DNA from: Clostridiales bacterium
GTDB taxonomy: Bacteria > Bacillota > Clostridia > TANB77 > SIG350
Assembly (NCBI GenBank): GCA_015056545.1
Contig: SVGE01000010.1
Coordinates: forward strand, 1-35,634
Direction of reading: 5' to 3'
Length of the DNA: 35,634 bases
Below are positions 33,101 through 35,634 of this stretch, piece by piece. Under the pieces are notes generated by a model. It did not search any database, was not told where the DNA came from, and saw only the letters and a list, made by a program, of their open reading frames with translations. The stretch's first letter is position 1, and every line of letters begins with the position of its first letter. The translations under genes were made by a program, and so were the position numbers.

Positions 33101-35041
33101 AAAAATATTTCTATCTGCACATTCAATATTTGTAGAAATTCGTGGTTGCAAAAGTGCATGTCCTTTAATTACTGCACTTTTATTTTTATTTAAAATGGGT
33201 TTGTTTAATGGATGTGCCATTATTCCAATTAATTTACTAATACTATTAATACCTATTTGTGTATCAGCATCAATTGTTAAAACATATTTTACTTTACCAA
33301 TTTGCTTTGTATCAATATTTATATTGTTAAAATCTGCTATTTCGTTATATAGTAAGTATCTATTAAATTGAGTAATTAATCCTCTTTTCCTTTCCCAACC
33401 CAAAAACTTTCCTTGTTTTTGATTATATACCCTATCTCTATATGCAAAATAAAATTTAGGTATTTCAAATTTATATTTCTTATTTAATCTTTCTATTTCT
33501 TCATTTCCTACTTTAATTATTTCATCATCTAAATCTACATGTTTACTATCTATCTCACTAGCATCTCCTAATAATGTAAAATAAATATTATCCTGCTTAT
33601 TTAATAGATAATACATTTCTAAACTGCGAATAAGTTCTTTTACTCTTTTAGTTGAATTTAAAAGAGTAGGTATTATAACAAAAGTAGTATTCTCTTTAGG
33701 TACTTCTTTTTCATAATTTAATGAAGGTAATATATTAGGTGTTGTAAATTTAAGTATTAATTTATCTATAAAACATACTACCAATTGCGATATTGGAATA
33801 AACATTATTGTACTACTTAATAAAATATATAAAATTTGTTTTAATGAATTTTCTTTAAACTTAATACTAATGCAAAAAGCAAATGATATTGTTACAAAAA
33901 AAGTAATTCCTAAAATACATGCCAAATATATCCCTAAATTTATATTTCTTTTTTTCTCTTTTTCCCTGCTATACTCATTTTCTTTTATTGATTTAATTAA
34001 TTCATTTATTCCTTCTTCATTTAACAAATAATATCCACTATGAGCTTGTGTTCCTTCGTTTTTTGCACATAATTCAATAATTTTACTACAAATATATTTT
34101 TGTGACACTCCTATTTTTTTAGATAATTTATATACTCTTTTTCTATACATATCTAAAGTTTCTGAATCCATCTTAGAATATATCTGTGCCTTTTCTTGTG
34201 ATAATATAATATCTATTTCACTGATATTTTCTAATTCTTTTGAAAAATTAATATTATTAATATCTTTTAAAGATATTATTGAATTTCCCATAAAAGCCTG
34301 TTTTGTAACAATATCAAAATGAACTCTTGATACAATTTCATCAACAGTTGTCCCAAGTTTTAAAACTTGCTTATCAAATATATCTATATATTCTGTATCA
34401 TCATTATTTATATTTTTTAATTTATATGCCATATATTCAATAAATGGCATATTTATTTCTGAATTTTCATTGCTCTTTATTTTTATATTAAACTTTTGCT
34501 CATTTTTATTTTTTCCTTCTACTAATCTTTCAATAATACTTTCTACTTTATATCTCTGATTTTGAACATATACTATATCTTCACATATATTTTTAATATA
34601 TTTTATTAATTCGATTTTTAAACATAATGGAAATACCCATAATTCTTGCAGTGATATATATTTTACTTGACTATATCCTGTTAGAAAAGCCTTCATATTA
34701 CTTGCCTCTAATTTTCCATCTGCATATCTTATTAACTCATTAGCTAATACTAATATTCGTAACTTATTATCTACTTTAGGTAAATCATATTTGCTATTTT
34801 TATTTAATTCACTTTCCAAAAAAATAGCTTCTTTTTCAATTATATACAAATTATCTAATATCCACTCACCTGCTGGATGAATGGATATTCCTAATTCATT
34901 ATGCATATATAACTCATGATATGTTTCTTTTATATATTTTAAATTTTTTCTTAATTCATCTGCAATTTCTGAAACATTTCCCTTTTTACTAATATTATGT
35001 TTAATTCCTATTTTTTTACCATATTCAAATATATTTTCCAT
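27137..35041 (-). CDS. Cyclic beta-1,2-glucan synthase-like protein (GT84, glycoamylase-like, GH94)
   Basis: A 2634-residue membrane protein in the layout of cyclic beta-1,2-glucan synthases (NdvB/ChvB). Two helices lie near 370-430. A GT84-type glycosyltransferase spans about 450-760, with LTIDADTQIG (about 587), SHDLLEGSFLRCG and QNRWFRGD (about 739). More helices follow (about 780-990). A glycoamylase-like domain (about 1005-1380) includes YASIMMLP and MAHHQG. A GH94 phosphorylase part ends the protein, with GFRDQLQDML (about 2192), NGGDWSDG (about 2322) and GGQYTHGAIW (about 2471). Such enzymes start on themselves, extend, trim and cyclise beta-1,2-glucan. AGGAG precedes the ATG. It is monocistronic. 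A linear product is also possible. Confidence 0.88.
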   Translation of the reverse strand: MENIFEYGKKIGIKHNISKKGNVSEIADELRKNLKYIKETYHELYMHNELGISIHPAGEWILDNLYIIEKEAIFLESELNKNSKYDLPKVDNKLRILVLANELIRYADGKLEASNMKAFLTGYSQVKYISLQELWVFPLCLKIELIKYIKNICEDIVYVQNQRYKVESIIERLVEGKNKNEQKFNIKIKSNENSEINMPFIEYMAYKLKNINNDDTEYIDIFDKQVLKLGTTVDEIVSRVHFDIVTKQAFMGNSIISLKDINNINFSKELENISEIDIILSQEKAQIYSKMDSETLDMYRKRVYKLSKKIGVSQKYICSKIIELCAKNEGTQAHSGYYLLNEEGINELIKSIKENEYSREKEKKRNINLGIYLACILGITFFVTISFAFCISIKFKENSLKQILYILLSSTIMFIPISQLVVCFIDKLILKFTTPNILPSLNYEKEVPKENTTFVIIPTLLNSTKRVKELIRSLEMYYLLNKQDNIYFTLLGDASEIDSKHVDLDDEIIKVGNEEIERLNKKYKFEIPKFYFAYRDRVYNQKQGKFLGWERKRGLITQFNRYLLYNEIADFNNINIDTKQIGKVKYVLTIDADTQIGINSISKLIGIMAHPLNKPILNKNKSAVIKGHALLQPRISTNIECADRNIFSKIYAGYGGIDTYTNAISDIYQDMWDEGIFTGKGIFDLQVFSDILDNQIPENTVLSHDLLEGSFLRCGLVTNVEFIDGFPSGYINYIVRQNRWFRGDIQIASWIGEKIREINKNSFKKEKNNPLNILSRWKIFDNLRRGFLDISIFLYILLGLSILKIKWYWVILTILLVYLLPAIMEKILNIKNIKFEKQYIPMLKDFEAAVYRTILDIFFLPYKAITNLETFIKTIYRMKISKKYLLEWLTAEQAEKLLGKNIKTYINEMYISSLVGVINILLAFRFGTYENSLFAYVLGIIWTFSPIVAWYISREKKHIDLLSKKEIEFLSKVSLDTWGFFKQYLNENTNYLIPDNYQEQRNEKIVYRTSSTNIGLSFMAVICAYDMKFIDKDSVYGYIINILNSIDKLEKYKGNLFNWYNIKTLEKLNDGISSVDNGNYIAYLFVLKNFCKEELNDENLVDRIQNMIDELDFSILYDENKQLFSIEYRANTNELSKSYYDLLASEARTLSYVAIAKGDVPYKHWYKLSRNLTEKNGYKGLISWTGTSFEYFMPYGLMKSYKYSLLDETYKCVAVNQKEYVKKRNMPWGISESAFYLYDMEYNYQYKAFGVPGLGLKRGLKDDLVISPYASIMMLPKYPNIVIKNMYDLINIGAYGEYGFYDSIDYTKERVSEDKYKVVKTFMAHHQGLILIAINNAINNNIIQKRFSNNVEIEALDILLQEKISNNIVLKNKNNNVIYQEKKESEKPIELYQNKVDKSLGNIEYNILSNKEYMFCINSEGANFEKVNDIYINRYRNYEKENGVLILLKNRLNNKIDNIMKETNVTFTSYNSVFEKQIDDLKIETNISILGQEYGNIRNVKIKNISEETVDYEMFFYQEPIITKLNNDLAHMAYNNMFLEYEKYEDGIIVHRRKKHFDDNSIYLTTQIICDKNIESIDFEIDKYKFIGRNKNIYNSNMIKKGIPLSNSLQTSINPIIAYKINIRLKPDESINIAYVSTVEKNIDLAKNNIKKYNSYINIKNAIELAFSKALIEAKFYNYSSKEINIYQQLMKYIIENNTPKVISDMNLDIDLKQSNLWEISLSGDKPIITIEINRKIELPILKELLNSFKYIYSKGIQFDLVIIINSKNEYVVEIENKINEYIISLMLGYYINNGIYILDKSNIKNNILKLIDILAVIKFNSKEGAILTQLKKYKNKENTKNLLKLEEKTSIEINPELNKGNQLNIDIENLKYYNEIGGFDEKGDYNIILKEGYMTPMPWSNVIANEYVGTIINENGGGYTYYINSSQNKLNRWKNDQVIDENSEYILIKEGNKIWSTTATPINVYAAKYYIKHARGYSVFESNINDIYIKQTVFVPLNKKRKIIILDILNTREQTRNIDLLYNLNILLGNELQNKIYNIYVKDEKLYCINVYNCEYEKTVCLQMFTDGVDKNVDKKGYRIDNAKNPYIEMALSVELNYQKNRTVVLCIDFENNPQDTETNVENELTIENILKEKETVINKWENINSIIKIKTPVESMNILLNDWLIYQTISSRLYARSGYYQSSGAFGFRDQLQDMLSIMYVCPDMARDRIIKHSAHQFLEGDVQHWWHEEKGNGIRSRYSDDLLWFVYITLEYIKITGDYSILEEETPYLESNVLQENEKERYETPNISEVKESIYNHMIRAIDKGIQLTEKDLPLINGGDWSDGLNNVLGESVWLGFFIYDILNKFIKLPNLENDKINKYKQVIKRLENGLKNSWDGKWFKRAYFLNDEAIGSNENYECKIDSLPQAWSVISNFPDDEKKKLSMESVDNLLVDRENMLIKLFTPPFDKTTAEPGYIKGYLAGIRENGGQYTHGAIWNIIAECILGNGNLAEEYFRILNPIEHARTNYATRKYKVEPYVVAADIYSAKGLEGRGGWTWYTGAASWLYKAGLEYILGFKKEGNKLKIEPCINSNWKEYEIEYRYLDTRYNIKVENENNKQKGVKEIYLDNVKIDIEYINLVNDKQTHNIRVVM

Positions 35042-35110
35042 ATATACATCTCCTGTTTTTATTATTAACTTAAAAATGTATATATATTCATAATATTACA
35101 ATTATATGCA

Positions 35111-35143
35111 AACAAAAGAGAGACTTCATTTATGAAATCTCTC
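35111..35143 (-). terminator. Terminator of the right-edge gene
   Basis: On the minus strand GAGAGATTTCA (35133-35143) pairs with TGAAGTCTCTC (35118-35128) apart from a central mismatch, followed by TTTTGTTTGC. It lies about 20 bases after the stop codon of the gene at the right edge. Confidence 0.75.
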
Positions 35144-35161
35144 AATATTTTATGTTAGTTA

Positions 35162-35634
35162 TTAGTGTGTAATAATTACACTAGAACCATTTTTATTAAC
35201 ATTTGCATCATATATTGCTATACTTGCATTATCTGTTGAAACTGATAAGTCTTCAACTGATTTTCCATTTGGAAGAACTATTTGTCTATTTGATATCCAT
35301 TCTTCTCCTGGTTTTTGCCATTGTGTATTATGTAATGGATATTGATATGATAAGTATGCAGTTTCATCTGGTGAAGTTTTTGTTACTATATTAAAGTATA
35401 CTATTACATATCCTTTCTCTGTAATCGCGTTATTCACATCACTATTACCAGCACCATCTTTTATAACAAACCATGTATTTTCTGGTAATGTAAATTCTCC
35501 ATACCAATGTGAAGTTGATGCTAATATATTATTTATTCCATTTGCATCTGTAGTAACACTAGCATTTGTTTGATTATTTCCATATATATGTGCATAACTA
35601 TTATCTGCTGTTAATGGATTAATCGCTAATCTCT
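35162..35634 (-). CDS. C-terminal part of a probable surface/secreted protein (5' end outside window)
   Basis: The minus-strand frame is open from the window edge to the stop at 35162, giving at least 156 residues with no ribosome site at any internal start, so only the end of a larger gene is seen. The sequence is rich in Asn, Thr, Ser and Tyr, with few charges and no cysteine (for example SHWYGEFTLPENTWFVIKDG and VYFNIVTKTSPDETAYLSYQ), and looks like extracellular beta-sandwich material. There is no LPxTG motif and no C-terminal anchor helix. I recognise no family. It is followed by a terminator and then the glucan-synthase-like gene on the same strand. Confidence 0.6.
   Translation of the reverse strand, partial: RLAINPLTADNSYAHIYGNNQTNASVTTDANGINNILASTSHWYGEFTLPENTWFVIKDGAGNSDVNNAITEKGYVIVYFNIVTKTSPDETAYLSYQYPLHNTQWQKPGEEWISNRQIVLPNGKSVEDLSVSTDNASIAIYDANVNKNGSSVIITH

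Noticed and set aside
1-35634. tRNA, rRNA, CRISPR, insertion sequence or prophage genes
   Set aside because: None seen on either strand. The only long direct repeat is the leader element, and it lacks transposase or terminal inverted repeats.

Overview
The window is a very AT-rich stretch of a Gram-positive, endospore-forming bacterium. spoIIE, a cwlD-type cortex amidase with a divergent gerM-like gene, a mecA-like adaptor and smc all point to Bacillota. The base composition, strong AGGAGG-type ribosome sites, TTGACA/TGnTATAAT promoters and the flavodiiron protein suggest an anaerobic member of Clostridia, perhaps a gut lineage (inference). I see no rRNA, tRNA, CRISPR array, insertion sequence or prophage.

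Left part (1-11.7 kb), almost all on the minus strand. At the left edge lies the first copy of a repeated promoter-plus-leader element, then a DUF4143-type AAA ATPase. Next is a small operon (MFS pump, DUF3795-like Cys-rich protein, cyclophilin). Its front end looks like a translation-coupled attenuator: extended -10 promoter, 10-codon leader peptide, terminator hairpin, then the pump. A decayed winged-helix remnant separates it from a seven-gene minus-strand run: membrane/spermidine-synthase-like fusion, DUF3298-like anchored protein, S41 protease, TSCPD protein, MBL hydrolase, Nudix hydrolase and a possible PD-(D/E)xK protein. cwlD follows, divergent from gerM.

Middle part (11.8-19 kb). It holds gerM, an SPFH/zinc-ribbon protein, a mecA-like gene whose consensus promoter is buried in a perfect 13-bp-arm palindrome, and a prepilin-like protein with BspA-type leucine-rich repeats. 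The latter is preceded by the second copy of the leader element. spoIIE follows, with a Spo0A-type promoter (21-bp spacer). Between spoIIE and the cytidine deaminase gene is an unlisted type I toxin-antitoxin locus: a 29-residue hydrophobic peptide with its own promoter, and a convergent ~90-nt antisense RNA with its own promoter and a shared terminator.

Right part (19-35.6 kb). It holds a cytidine deaminase, smc, a Yip1-like membrane protein, a flavodiiron protein, a Phd/ParE toxin-antitoxin pair with tandem operator-like repeats, a peptidoglycan-targeting M14 carboxypeptidase, a 2634-residue cyclic beta-1,2-glucan-synthase-like protein, and the 3' end of a probable surface protein running off the edge.

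The two most interesting items are (i) the duplicated ~220-bp promoter/leader, which carries a G10 tract, a hairpin with a compensatory base-pair change between copies, and two mutually exclusive long hairpins, one followed by a U-run, so it looks like an undescribed attenuation-type RNA upstream of pilin-like surface genes; and (ii) the type I toxin-antitoxin locus at 18.6-18.9 kb.
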